This document shows positions 31,817-42,370 of a stretch of DNA of 64,000 nt, one piece after another. The notes under the pieces were generated by a model, which worked only from the letters and a program-made list of their open reading frames with translations, did not search any database and was not told the origin of the DNA. Both the position numbers and the translations under genes were made by a program. Within the stretch, counting starts at the first letter, position 1; each line of letters begins with the position of its first letter. The stretch is taken from positions 27,161,465-27,225,464 of the forward strand of contig OX419762.1 in the NCBI GenBank assembly GCA_948567375.1. Direction: 5' to 3'. Source of the DNA: Lunularia cruciata (taxonomy: Eukaryota; Streptophyta; Marchantiopsida; Lunulariales; Lunulariaceae).

Positions 31817-32286
31817 TGTAAAAGACCAAGACCAAGGAGAGGAATAGGAGAATAGAAACTCACATTGGGACACTTGAATGAGGGAAAACTCCAAATGCCT
31901 AGCATGAGCTTTGCCTTTGGTATTTATTAGTAGCATACAAGGCCCTTGAGAAGCTTCTCAAGAAGCTTCCTCAAGCCACTTTATTAGAGTGCAAGCCAAG
32001 TTAACTAGGAAGTTTCTCAAGAAGCTACCTTCTAGAAGCCGCTTACTTGACGTGTAAGCTAAGCTAGTTGGAAGCTTCTAGAAGCTTCCTTCTAGAAGCT
32101 TCCTTCTAGAAGCTTCCTTCTAGAAGCTTCCTTCTAGAAGCTACTTACTTGTGGTGCAAGCTAAGCTAGCCAGGAAGCTTCCCAAGAAGCTTCCTAGATA
32201 CTTCCAAAATATTCTAGGCTAATTTGTCTTATGTGCTACTTTGTAAGTCCAACTAACTTCATCCAACTAAACTCCATATTGTTACA
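31817..32286 (-). repeat. Solo LTR, family H, copy 3, with expanded heat-shock-like array
   Basis: This 470-bp LTR reads TGTAAAAGACC...ATTGTTACA on plus. It is flanked by TATTG (31,812-31,816) and CATTG (32,287-32,291). The paralogue at 54,770-54,785 shows the uninterrupted site CTCCTATGGATTGCACC, which confirms the insertion. The 14-bp unit TTCTAGAAGCTTCC is repeated about five times at 32,071-32,141. Each unit is a perfect three-box heat-shock element (TTCnnGAAnnTTC). The TATA box on the minus strand is drifted (AATAAATA at about 31,928). Confidence 0.9.
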
Positions 32287-32346
32287 CATTGATTGCACAA
32301 GCTAATGCTCTCTGTAGAACAATGGACACCCAATGTCTAAAGTATG

Positions 32347-32854
32347 CTACAAAGTATGAGAGTGACATTGGTACCCCCTAGTATCTAATATGATAGCTTT
32401 CATACACTCTTTGACAAATGTGTCAAATGTCATGTCCATGGCTCCATATAACTCCAAGGCTAGAGGAACAAAGAAGTGACCTTGTTGCATACTCCTATGC
32501 TTGGAGACCTTACGTGTTGCAATACTGCTTGCCGTCCATCCCAAAAGATGAGAAATCACTCCTTCCAAAATTGCATCATGCATAGGGTTTGTAACCACAA
32601 CATCCGCCATTGTCATGTGATCATCTCGGACCAAATATAAGTGTGCTCTAACATGTGTCATCTACAAAGAATATGAGCACTCCCTCCAAGCAAGGTATAC
32701 ACTCTCTTGTGCCATAGCAAACACTACATCCTTGATGGCATCATAGGTAGCTATCCTTTGTCCTCCATAAGGACATCGTGTGATATGGACCTTTGCTGCA
32801 TCTAGTGTAGAACCACACTCACAATTGAGTAACAAAGATGTAGACGAGTGAACA
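32347..32854 (-). pseudogene. RT-associated C-terminal region (zinc finger and nuclease-like), copy 1
   Basis: The minus strand 32,854-32,662 reads NCECGSTLDAAKVHITRCPY then GGQRIATYDAIKDVVF, a C-x-C...H...C finger. Then 32,661-32,347 reads RAHLYLVRDDHMTMADVVVT followed by FVPLALELYGAMDMTFDTFV. This order resembles the C-terminus of non-LTR RT proteins that carry a restriction-like (PD-(D/E)XK-type) endonuclease; the assignment is from memory and moderate. A stop separates the two halves, so the copy is inactive. Confidence 0.55.
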
Positions 32855-33542
32855 TGTAACACCTATTTGTGCATGTGTGTGGTATTGTGATATTTGACTT
32901 GGCATAACAAGTACTAGAGAGATATTATTTATATAGAGATAAAGGATGGTTCTATATTAGTCATGATTAGCTAAAGTTAGTCATAGTTAAGATAGAGGGA
33001 ACCTTACTTAAAGGAAGTGGAAAAGATGAGCACCACTATTTGGATTCTAGTGTGTTGACTTGGTATTATTCCTAGATGTTTGGCTTTGAGGAAAGAGTTG
33101 AGAACTCTTGGGCCCGCAAGCCTTTTTGTTTTGGATTCTTCTATAGTTCAAGGATAGCCCATGGGAAAGAATCCTTGACTTAGTTTTTGGGCCAAGATAA
33201 GATCATATGCTTAGTGGAATATGCCCATGTAGATGGATATTCCTTTATACTTTTTGACTTTACTTGACTTTTAGTCTAGTAACTTGAGTTACTTTGGTAA
33301 ATAGTAACTTTAGTGCATAACTATTTCATAAGTATATAAACAAGGGATGAGGAGGTACTCAACATCCTTTTATTTGCAACTAACTCTCTCATTGAGTTCT
33401 CTAGTGAGCAATGTCTTGATTCTTGGAGTGTTAGCCTTGGAGGAGTATGATGGAGGTGGGGTTCCTTGCCTTCTTAGTCCATGGTGTGATACCATAATAA
33501 CCATCAGAGGTTCATCCGGAGTGAGAGACAAGCTGGCTCATA
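32855..33542 (+). repeat. 5' LTR, family A copy 4
   Basis: This LTR runs from TGTAACACC to GGCTCATA (688 bp). A TATATAAA box lies at 33,333-33,340. The putative primer binding site follows at about 33,547: TGGTTCCATTTTTGGGA, a decayed match to the tRNA-Asp-type TGGCGCCGTTGCCGGGGA. Confidence 0.9.
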
Positions 33543-34010
33543 TTTTTGGTTCCATTTTTGGGACCTCTCTAGAAGGTAAGATAATGTTGCACGTACAATT
33601 CCATATTAGACAAAAGAAGGCTCTAAGAGCTCATTTGGAGAGAACTTTAGGGGAGGAGAGGGCTGAACTTATGTAAGAAAACTTGGACCCATTTTTATAC
33701 TCTATAGTTCATTATGATGTCTTTGAGTTGATTTTGTATATCTTGTACACATGAGAGGATTTGGAGAGATTGTGTGAGGTGGATTATAGATTTGGGGGAT
33801 TAAGGTGATTTTGGACAAAATCTCAAGTTTGAAATCTAGACTTGAAATTTCTACATATGATAACCTGGGTTATCCTTCAGTTTGCACACTTGAAACTATT
33901 GTGAGAGCTATTATGAGCATTGAGCTAGAATTTTTGAATGTGGATAGGGGAAACTATTCTTGCAATTGCATACTCTCTGGAGAATTGTATAGAGTCTGAC
34001 ATTTCTTCAA
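33543..34010 (+). pseudogene. Family A leader reading frame, copy 4
   Basis: The frame reads LEGKIMLHVQFHIRQKKA, ERTLGEERAELM, then ENLDPF and YILYT with the shared TGA at 33,752-33,754. It continues as EDLERLCEVDYRF and, after a shift, ILDKISSLKSRLEISTYDNL and ELEFLNVDRGNYSCNCI. It is the same unknown product as in copies 1 and 2. Confidence 0.5.
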
Positions 34011-34401
34011 TTTTTGATGGATTGTTCTGAAACACTTTCCAAAAAAATTTATTGCATTGTACCCTACCTTTTGACATAAAAATTAGAGGAAGTTCATTCT
34101 TGTGCAAGGAGTTATGAGTTTTTTAAGTGAGTGTGGTGGTTTTCAGACCAAATCTAAAATATGTGTGCTAAATTAAAAATGTGCTTAGGCAAAATGGCTT
34201 GATGAAAAGATGTGAAATTTTGCAGAGAGGAACACCCTAGAGTTATGGTAAATTGTGAAAAATTCAAAGGATCATGATATACAAATTGAGAGATTAGAGT
34301 GACATTGTGAGGAAGTGTCAATTCAACATAGTTTAAATCTCATGCATTAGGAGTGTGAGAGCAACAAAAAACATGTTTGAGTGTTTAGACTCAAACAAAC
34401 A

Positions 34402-34872
34402 TGGAGGATCACCAAGAGTGGAAATTGATACTATGCAAGGTTTCCCAAGGGTTTGAGGTGATTGTAGGGGTGCATTTGAGAAAGAGAGTTTAGAATAGAT
34501 TTTGAAGAGAGTGTAGAGAGGATCCAAAAACTTACACCACTTTGAGGAAAGAGTGAGTCTAAGTGCTTTCTATGTGGAGAGAAGGGAAATAAGACAAGTT
34601 CATGTCCATTGACCTTTGAGAGCAAGAGATTGAGGGAAAGGAGAGGATTATTTGACTTGGGTTTGCATGTTGAACCTTCTTCACCAAGCTTGGGAGGGAG
34701 AAGATCTAACACGAAGGAGTTGTGTGAGGTTTGTGGAGTTGAAGGACTTCCAAAGGGATATGAGCGTAGTGGAGTAAAAGCACTTTTGGAGACTTTGGTG
34801 AAGGATCTTGGAGAGAGTCTTAGTACAACTACAAAAATATTACTACCTTCATTAGCTAGTTCTCAAGATTAG
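34402..34872 (+). pseudogene. ORF1 upstream of gag, family A copy 4
   Basis: After a frameshifted start (HQEWKL at 34,411), the open part at 34,560-34,872 reads KCFLCGEKGNKTSSCPLTFE, then RLRERRGLFDLGLHVEPSSP. It continues with KELCEVCGVEGLPKGYERSG, VKALLETLVKDLGESLSTTT and ends SSQD. The two cysteine clusters CX2C...C and CEVC...(H/Y)E(C/R) are conserved between copies and suggest a zinc-binding protein. Confidence 0.6.
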
Positions 34873-35124
34873 TGATGGAGATAATCTTTCAACTTATGGA
34901 TAAAATATCCATGAGGTTTTGATTAATATGCACTTTAGGATTTGAAATCTTATGGAATTTGAGTTGTTATAGAAATCTTGGAGCAACCTAAGCCTTTTAT
35001 GTTCCCTAGGGTGGATTACTCTCAAATGGTGTTAATCATGTACATACTCTATGAGTTATAGAGTGAGAGAAAAGAAATGAGAAAAAGAAAAATTGTGAGA
35101 AAAGAAAGATAGTGAGGGGTTAGG

Positions 35125-36540
35125 ATGAGGAAACTTCCGGTTTTCTTTGGCAAGGATGGAGAAGATGTGGAGGCCTTTGTGAGAGACTTCAAGAGAGCTT
35201 GCATAAGAAAAAAATAAGAGGAGGAAGAATGAGTGGGCCTCATTATTACCAAATTCCTTTGAGAATGCAACACTTACATGATATGAGTTAGAATACCAAA
35301 AGAGAGGAGAGATGGGCAAGAAGAGTCTTGAGAGAGTTTGAATTTAGCACTCATTGAGAACTTTCTTCCAAATGAGAGTTATGAGAGATTGATGAGTGAG
35401 GTTACCTTTCTCAAGCAAGAAAATGGAGAGAAAGTGAGAGTTTATGTGGAAAGAGTGGAGAAGGTAGAGTCTAGATTTTGCATAGTGTTGAGGAAGGGTG
35501 TGGATGATGTAGAGACTACTATGATTGGCATAGGGGCCATGCTCACCAAGAATTTTGTGGGAGGATTGAGAACACAAATAAGAAGTAAGGTGAGATATGA
35601 GAAACCTTCTTCCAAGGTTGAAGCTATCAAGATTGCAATTTGTATGGAGTAGAGTTTGGAAGGAGATGAGAGTGATTTCATGGTGAATGAGGTTGTGCAT
35701 CCTCCTCAAGGTTACAAGTATGGTGGAACTTGTGATACTTTGGTGACAAGGGTTGCACTATAAGTAGTAGTTGCCCTAGTTCTTGCACTCCTACCAAAGG
35801 ATCCACTTCAAACCATCACATAACAACTTGCAGATCTCAAGATCAATGTGGTGCAACTATGGGAGAAGAGAGAGGTGGATCAAAATGTAAGGAGAGGGCC
35901 TAGGAGTTATGGAAACTATCCATATAGAGGAGGCCAACCAACCAAAATTTTCAAAGATATAAATTGTTTTGGTTGTGGAGGAAGAGACCATATCCAAAGG
36001 AATTGCCAAAATTCCATTTACCATGGAGGAAGGGGTTATGAGGGAGCCAATAGAGGGAAAGAAGGAGGAAGTAAAACCCAAGTGGCTCATAATTCAAACA
36101 AAGGTAAGGTGATAGCATCCATAGATGTGGTTGAGAGCAAGTATGAGAAGAGAAAGTGCTCAAACTCCAAAGGTCTTTGTTTGGATCTTTTGGCACAAGA
36201 GAAGAAGAGAGCTCATTTTGTAGAAGATGTGCACTCGCCTCAAGGATTTACTCCTAACCAAGATACTCCTATGCCTATTAGGAGCACTTACACAAGCACT
36301 TCAACACCATCAACAACAAAGACTCCAAGGAAGAAGTTGGGGGTGGAGGACTTCTTGATCTCAAAGCAACAATGGAATTACAATGTCTTGGAGAATATTG
36401 GTAGTCATAAGGCTAACATCATAGTGGGCAAATTGATCGCTTTGAACCCTACCTTGAGAAAGGAGCTTAGAGGTGGTTTGAGTTCTACAAGGAGCAAGAG
36501 GAAGAAGAAGACAAAGCTCCAATATCAATGGGGGTGGTGG
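35125..36540 (+). pseudogene. gag, family A copy 4
   Basis: The ATG at 35,125 opens RKLPVFFGKDGEDVEAFV. Stops and frameshifts follow near 35,215, 35,340 and 35,651 (TAG). From 35,848 the frame is open for 248 codons and includes the intact knuckle CFGCGGRDHIQRNC (35,961-36,006), the basic YEGANRGKEGG region and KKLGVEDFLISKQQWNYNVL. This tail is the part found inverted at 17.2 kb. Confidence 0.85.
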
Positions 36541-37080
36541 ATGCCAAACCAACATCATGGGAGGCTTGTGAATATACCTCCAAGATTGATGTGAGAGTGA
36601 ATGGTCACAACATCAAGGATGCATTGGTTGATGGAGGATCAGCAATGAATGCCATATCAAAAAGGTTGATGAATAAGTTATGTATGATGCCCTCAAGACC
36701 TTCAACATTTATGGTGAGCATGGCAAACAAGCAACAAGTTTGACTAGTAGGGATGATGGATAAGGTGGTAGTTTCAATTATGGGAGTTCAAAATCTCATG
36801 ACTTTCCAAGTCTTGAAGAATTCAAGCTATGACTTATTTCTTGGGAGGCCATGGTTGAGAGCCACACACATAATTGATCAATGGCACAAAGGGTACTTGA
36901 GGATTGGGCCATCAAACCATAGAGTCATAGTTCCTATGACTAACATCACCAACACTTCATATTCAGATACACCATCTTCTGATTATTGGGAATCAGATTC
37001 TAAAGAAGGAGCTTCAGGTGTGGACACAAGCATGGAAGAAGAGACTTCCACAGAGAACAATGAATCTGAATCTGATTAAG
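36528..37080 (+). pseudogene. Protease and linker, family A copy 4
   Basis: The frame from 36,528 reads VDAKPTSWEACEYTSKIDVR, then NGHNIKDALVDGGSAMNAIS, the retropepsin active site (Asp-Gly-Gly). The flap-side segment NLMTFQVLKNSSYDLFLGRP followed by WLRATHIIDQ is at 36,790-36,880, separated by a TGA at 36,741. An acidic tail with repeated Ser/Glu precedes RT. Confidence 0.85.
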
Positions 37081-37082
37081 AT

Positions 37083-38780
37083 GTGTATCTCTTGTGTGCT
37101 ATGGATTTTGCACCTAAGTCAAAAGTTTTGAAGGACCCAGATAAATCACCATTGACACTTGAGGAGATAGAGAGGAGGTTATCTACCCTCAAGTATGGTC
37201 CAAATGTTACCAAGGGGGAGAAGGTGAGATTTGAGGAGATTTTCCACAAGTTCATCCATGTGTTTGCTTTCAATTACAAGGATCTAAGGGAAGTCACCTT
37301 GGAGGAGCACAAGATAAAGGTGGAGTCACATGCAAGACCAATCCGCCAAAAGCAACATTGCATTAGCCCACCAATAGCTTTGGTTATGAAGGAGGAGATT
37401 GATAAGCTTTAGGAGGCTGGATTTATCTTTGAGGTGGAGAATTCAAAATGTGTGTCTCCAATTGTGATTGTGAAGAAAAAATGGCAAGCTTTGGGTGTGT
37501 GTGGATTACAAGAAGCTCAATGTTGTTACCAAGAAAGACTACTACCCATTACCATTCATTGATGAGATCTTGGAGGAGGTTGTAGGTCATGAGAAGTATA
37601 GTTTTGGAGATGGTTATAGTGGATGTAACCAAATCAAGATTGCACCAGAGCATCAACAACTCACCACATTCACCACACCTTGGGGAACTTATGCTTTCAA
37701 GGTCATGCCTTTTGGGCTTTACAATGCTCCAATCACATTCCAACAGTTCATGAACAAGGTATTTAAACCTTTCATTGGGAAATTTGTGAGAGACTTCATT
37801 GATGACTTTTGTGTCTATGGGAGCAAGGAGGAGCACTTTGAGCACCTAATCAAGGTCTTGTGATGCTTGGATGAGCAAATGCATCACTCAACCCAAAGAA
37901 GTGAATTTTTGGATGTGAAGAAGGTCTACTTTTGGGCCACATCATCTCCAAGGATGGAATAGCAGTTGGTCTTGAGAAGGTGAAGAAAATCTCAAACCTT
38001 CCATTCCCTTCAAGCTTGACAAAGTTACGCCAATTTTTGGGGATGGTTGGGTACTATAGGAGGTTCATCTTCTCATTTTCCAACAAGGCTTATGCATTGA
38101 CCATCTACATGAAGAAAGGTGTAGATTACATGGTGATTTTAGAAGACAAGGAGGCTCTTAAAGCTTTTGAGGAGCTCAAGCAATCCCTTGTTGTAGCTCC
38201 AATTCTTGCTAAACTTGATTGGAGTAAGTCCTTCATCCTCTATACTGATGCTTCCAATGTTGTATAGGATGCACCCTTAGTCAATTAGACCAAGATGGGC
38301 ATGATCATCCAATAGCTTATGCTAGTAGGCAAATGGTTTCAATAGAAAAGAACTACTCTATCACGGAGAGAGAAGGGTTTTGGCAGTGATCTTTGGTCTC
38401 AAGAAGTTTAGACACTACTTGATTGGAGGGAAAGCCACCATTGTCACAGATCACAAGGCTTTGAAGTATATCTTCATCAAGCCTAATGTGGAATGAAGGC
38501 TAGCAAGGTGGATGATACTCTCATATGAGTATGATTACACCATTGAGGATAGGCTAGGAAAGAAACATGCAAATGCTGATTTGTTATCTTGGGCCTATGA
38601 TCATCATGGAGATGAGCCATTGGATGATTCCTTCTTGGATGAGGAGCTCATGACAATCTTAGTCACTCAAGAGGTTCCAATGGAGTACAAGGAGATTGTG
38701 GATTTTGTGACAAGAGGTAACTATCCAGAAGGGATGCATGCTAGGGAGAGGAAGGCCCTTGCAACAAGATCTAGACCTTA
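37083..38780 (+). pseudogene. Reverse transcriptase and RNase H, family A copy 4
   Basis: The RT begins with the KDPDKSPLTLEEIERRLSTL region and continues with RPIRQKQHCISPPIA. A TAG at about 37,411 and a small frameshift near 37,480 break it. The palm reads VDYKKLNVVTKKDYYPLPFI, DGYSGCNQIKIAPEHQQ, FGLYNAPITFQQFMNKVF and DFIDDFCVYGSKEEH (37,792 onward). A shift at 37,862 and a deletion at 38,265 break the thumb and RNase H start (ILYTDASNVV). RNase H then shows IVTDHKAL and GKKHANADLLS. The active version would act in reverse transcription within virus-like particles. Confidence 0.9.
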
Positions 38781-39945
38781 CACAATGGTGGAATATATTC
38801 TTTTTCACCAAGGAGCAGATGGTCTACTTCAAAGAGCAATGGGTAAGGAAGAGTCCATCCTACTCATAAAGGAGTTTCATGAAGGTTTAGTGTGTGGAGG
38901 ACACTATGCAAGAAAGGTGACTGCTTTCAAGATTTTAGATGCAAGTTACCATTGGAGAGAGATTTTCAAGGATTGTCTTGATTATTGCAAAACTTTTCAT
39001 GTTTGTCAAGCTTTTGCTAGAAAGTATACTTCCACTCCACCACTTAGACCAATTCCATTGCTAAGACCTTTCAAGAAGTGGGGAATTGATTTTGTAGGTC
39101 CTCTCAATAGAACCCCAAGGAACAACCAATATATTGTGGTAGTTACTAATTATCTTACCAAGTGGGTTGAGGCTAGACCATTGAGGGACAAGAATGAAGA
39201 TGAAGTTGGGAGATTTCTTTATGAGCGCATTATCACTAGGTTTGGGTACCCTTTGGAGTTAATTTCTGATAGAGTAGGAAAGTTTATAAGAAGCATTACT
39301 ACAGCCATGCTATGACATTTCTCTATCACACATAGAGTAACTACATCCTATAAGCCCAATTCCAATGGCTTGGCAGAGAGAATTAATTAGACCTTGTGCA
39401 TGATGTTGGCCAAAGATGCAGAAATGGAGGGTGCTAAACATCATTGGGATAAGAGGATTCATGCAATTTTGTGGGAGTATAGGACAACCATGAAGACTTC
39501 TACCGGAAATTCTCCATTTCAATTGGTATATGGTATTGAGTCTACCTTATCTATTCACTTTGATCTTCCTACCTTCCAAAGCATTCATAGGAGATTGAAG
39601 GTGATGCAAAGAAGTCAAGGAAGGATCAATTCATGGAATTGGAAGAGGCAAGAGCAGTTGCTATGGTTCGAGTGGAGCAAGCCCAAAGGAAAAAAAAGGA
39701 GAGCTATGACAAGAGGCAAGTTAAGAAGAAGGTGAGGCCTTTCAAAGAAGGTAATTGGGTAATGTTGTTTGATTCCATTCAATTCAAGAGAGTGCAAAAG
39801 AAGGTTTTGCCTAAGTACTTTGGACCTTTCATAGTGGAAAAGGTGTGGTGAAATTACACCTATGATGTCAAGGAGTTGGGAGGAAGATACTTTGATAGGA
39901 TTAACCATGATCAGTTGAAAATGTATCATAGAAAGTAGAGAGATC
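38781..39945 (+). pseudogene. Integrase, family A copy 4
   Basis: The zinc-binding start reads FHQGADGLLQRA, HEGLVCGGHYARKVTAFKIL and YCKTFHVCQ; one finger Cys is Phe here. The catalytic core reads FKKWGIDFVGPLNRTPRNNQ (first Asp, 39,077-39,100) and PLELISDRVGKFIRS (second Asp). It then crosses a TGA at 39,313 into HRVTTSYKPNSNGLAERI (Glu retained) and a TAG at 39,388. The C-terminal part ends VLPKYFGPFIVEKVW and INHDQLKMYHRK. No chromodomain follows, in contrast to family C. Confidence 0.9.
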
Positions 39946-39988
39946 TTCACTTTGAGGACAAAGTGAAAACTTAGTCGAGGGGTTACAT

Positions 39989-40678
39989 GTAACACCCATT
40001 TGTACATATGTGTTGTATTGTGATATTTGGCTTGGTATAACAAGTACTACAGAGATATATATTTATATAGATAAAGGATGGTTCTACATTAGTCATGATT
40101 AGCTAAAGTTAGTCATAGCTAAGATAGAGGGGACCTTACTTTAGAAGAAGTGGAAAAGATGAGCACCACTATTTTGGATTCTAGTGTGTTGACTTGGTAT
40201 TATTCCTAGGTGTCTGGCTTTGAGGAAAGAGTTGAGAACTCTTAGGCCCGTAAGCCTTTTTGTTTTGGATTCTTTTATAGTCCAAGGATAGCCCATGTGA
40301 AAGAATCCTTGACTTAGTTTTTGGGTCAAGATAAGATCACATGCTTAGTAGAATATACCCATGTAGATGGATATTCCTTTATACTTTTTGACTTTACTTG
40401 ACTTTTAGTCTAGTAACTTAAGTTATTTTGGTAAATAGTGATTTTAGTGCGTAACTATTTCACAAGTATATAAACAAGGGATGAGGAGGTACTCAACATC
40501 CTTTCATTTGCAACTAACTCTCTCTCATTGAGTTCTCTAGTGAGCAATATCTTGAGTCTTGGAGTGTTAGCCTTGGAGGAGTATGATGGAGTTGGGGTTC
40601 CTTGCCTTCTAAGTCCATGGTGCACTACCATAATAGCCATCATAGGTTCATCCAGAGTGAGAGACAAGCCGGCTCACA
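39989..40678 (+). repeat. 3' LTR, family A copy 4
   Basis: This 690-bp LTR runs from TGTAACACCC to CCGGCTCACA. It follows the weak purine stretch GTCGAGGGG (39,974-39,982). It ends at the left edge of the GC-richer genic island. Confidence 0.9.
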
Positions 40679-42370
40679 TACCAAACCTAGGCGGAACCTC
40701 CTCGCCATAGAGAAAATGGTTGGTGCGAATCCAAATGCCCTAATGCAAGGTTGAGCTCGGATCCAAGAGTCTGCACCCCGCCGGAGCAAGAGTGAAGACT
40801 CGCTCTAGTGGCCCGAGGAATGGCTACAGGCCGGGGACTAGACTACAAGCTGCGGGATAGGAAACAAACTTAATGCTCTTGCCACACCAATCATAACATT
40901 TTTGAGGACGGACAGGGAAATTTGGTTTACTGTTTCATTTACTGACAAAAATGCCCCATTTGAACCAACCGCTGATAGGTGGAAAGGCCCAAGTTAGCTT
41001 GTGGATCTGCAGAAAAGCAAAATCACGCACCGTCGGGCTTAAAAAGAAGACGTATTTAAGGATACTCCATAGACATAGACATGACCTAGTGTGACAAAGA
41101 GGTAGATCGACAGATTAAAAAATGAAAGAGGGCCTTGTAGATGAATTGGAAGAAAACCTTGAGGAAACCGACTCAAAGTAAAAGAATAATTCTTTGTTGT
41201 CTAATCCATCAACGTCACTTTCTTCATTTTGTAAAAATCTATTTACAAGTATATATATATCTTGATGGCCATTTATATTCAGTAGCTATATATAGACTTA
41301 CAAGCATGATTTCTGTCCAATGATTACTATTTTAAATAGTCTACGAAGATTATGAACTAAGAAACCTACATGATAGATGGTTGATCTGTATTATTAAGAA
41401 AAAGAAAGATTTTATCACTTGAAAGTCTTAAATTTGATTATATTCTACTTTATATTATTTTAAGAATTATTATTAATAATAAAATCATCACAAAATCTGA
41501 AGTTAAGATATGTCCATTACTTTTGATGTACCGACAATAATTTCAAATGATTAAAATAACCAAACATGGATAATATCAAAGTGCTCTACCTCTTCCGGAG
41601 TTCTTGTAACTAGACCATTAATTAAAAGCTTAACAACTTCAAAATGAACAAGAAATACTACACCATCCCGAAGTAGATCAAGTGGCATCTAGAGATGCCG
41701 TGTACGAAGAAGTCAAAGTTAGACGCACATGGCTTAACCTTCCAGAACCGGAGAAATTGGAGGACATCAGCGGATGAATGCTACAATGAATATCCTTACT
41801 GATGAGGAAGTTTTCGTTGTGGAGATCCCCGTGAGCTCCTGCGTACATATCTGGAAGATGGAAGAGTTCCAAGTGCCGATCCTTTCGGCCGAAAAGAGGA
41901 GAACAGCGAGAAGAACTCCCTAATCTGTACCACTGCTGAGCGAAACTGGTAACGTATTACCTAGTAGCCACGGATACTCGCTATATATATCAATGGATGG
42001 ATGCCATCGCAGTGTGAGCTGACGAAGAAGTTTCCGTTTCGGAGAAGTTGCAGAAGGGCGAAGACGGAAGAGTTTACGTCGTTCTTGAAATTGACTTTTT
42101 TGCCCACTTAAAACTCAATTCGTACTTTTCAAGAGAGAAAAGAAGGGGAAAGATAGTCTTATGCTGGTACTCTACTGATGCGATCACCCTTTGAGCGAAG
42201 AAAGGGGAAGAAGCGAAGGGATTGTTTGGGAGTTAGTTCGACCCGGAAAAGAGAATCGACTTGTGTTGGGAATCACAGGCTTTAAAAGACGGGAGACAGA
42301 GAAGAGAATCGAGGGCGATGATGAGAAACAAAAACAATTGTGTGTTTCAGTGTTGATGTGATTGAGAACA
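40679..42370 (+). promoter_or_regulatory. Upstream region and probable promoter of the tomosyn gene
   Basis: This 1.7-kb region is single-copy within the window and has more CpG than the repeats. A TATATATA run at about 41,982-41,990 lies about 380 bases before the start codon and could be the TATA element, but other AT runs exist (41,255-41,295). No upstream gene is convincing: open stretches are short and lack conserved motifs. The 5' untranslated region probably begins between 42,000 and 42,200, but the transcription start cannot be fixed from sequence. Confidence 0.4.

Larger units (their letters stand above)
31631..32854 (-). mobile_element. Non-LTR retrotransposon 3' part, copy 1
   Basis: This block aligns to 54,591-55,170 in the same orientation. 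It contains the C-terminal end of a reverse-transcriptase-type protein (32,854-32,347) and a 3' untranslated segment including GGGACTAAGCCCCAA near 31,680. A family H solo LTR (31,817-32,286) interrupts it; the copy at 54.7 kb lacks that insertion. The 5' side is cut by the family A LTR at 32,855. Confidence 0.65.
32855..40678 (+). mobile_element. Family A Ty3/gypsy element, most complete copy (copy 4)
   Basis: This 7.8-kb element has both LTRs, a leader, ORF1, gag, protease, RT, RNase H and integrase in the order gag-PR-RT-RH-IN, which defines Ty3/gypsy. The two LTRs differ by several dozen substitutions and small indels by eye, so the insertion is not recent. Flanking five-base sequences are GAACA and TACCA, so no target duplication is seen. 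Frameshifts and stops occur in gag, RT, RNase H and integrase. Several stops are C-to-T compatible, for example the TGA at about 39,313 and the TAG at about 39,388. Confidence 0.95.

Noticed and set aside
41678-41872. Minus-strand 64-codon frame with HGDLHNENFLI, resembling a kinase catalytic loop
   Set aside because: Only this short loop matches. No glycine-rich loop, DFG or APE segment is found on either side, and the region is the upstream flank of the tomosyn gene. Chance similarity is more likely.
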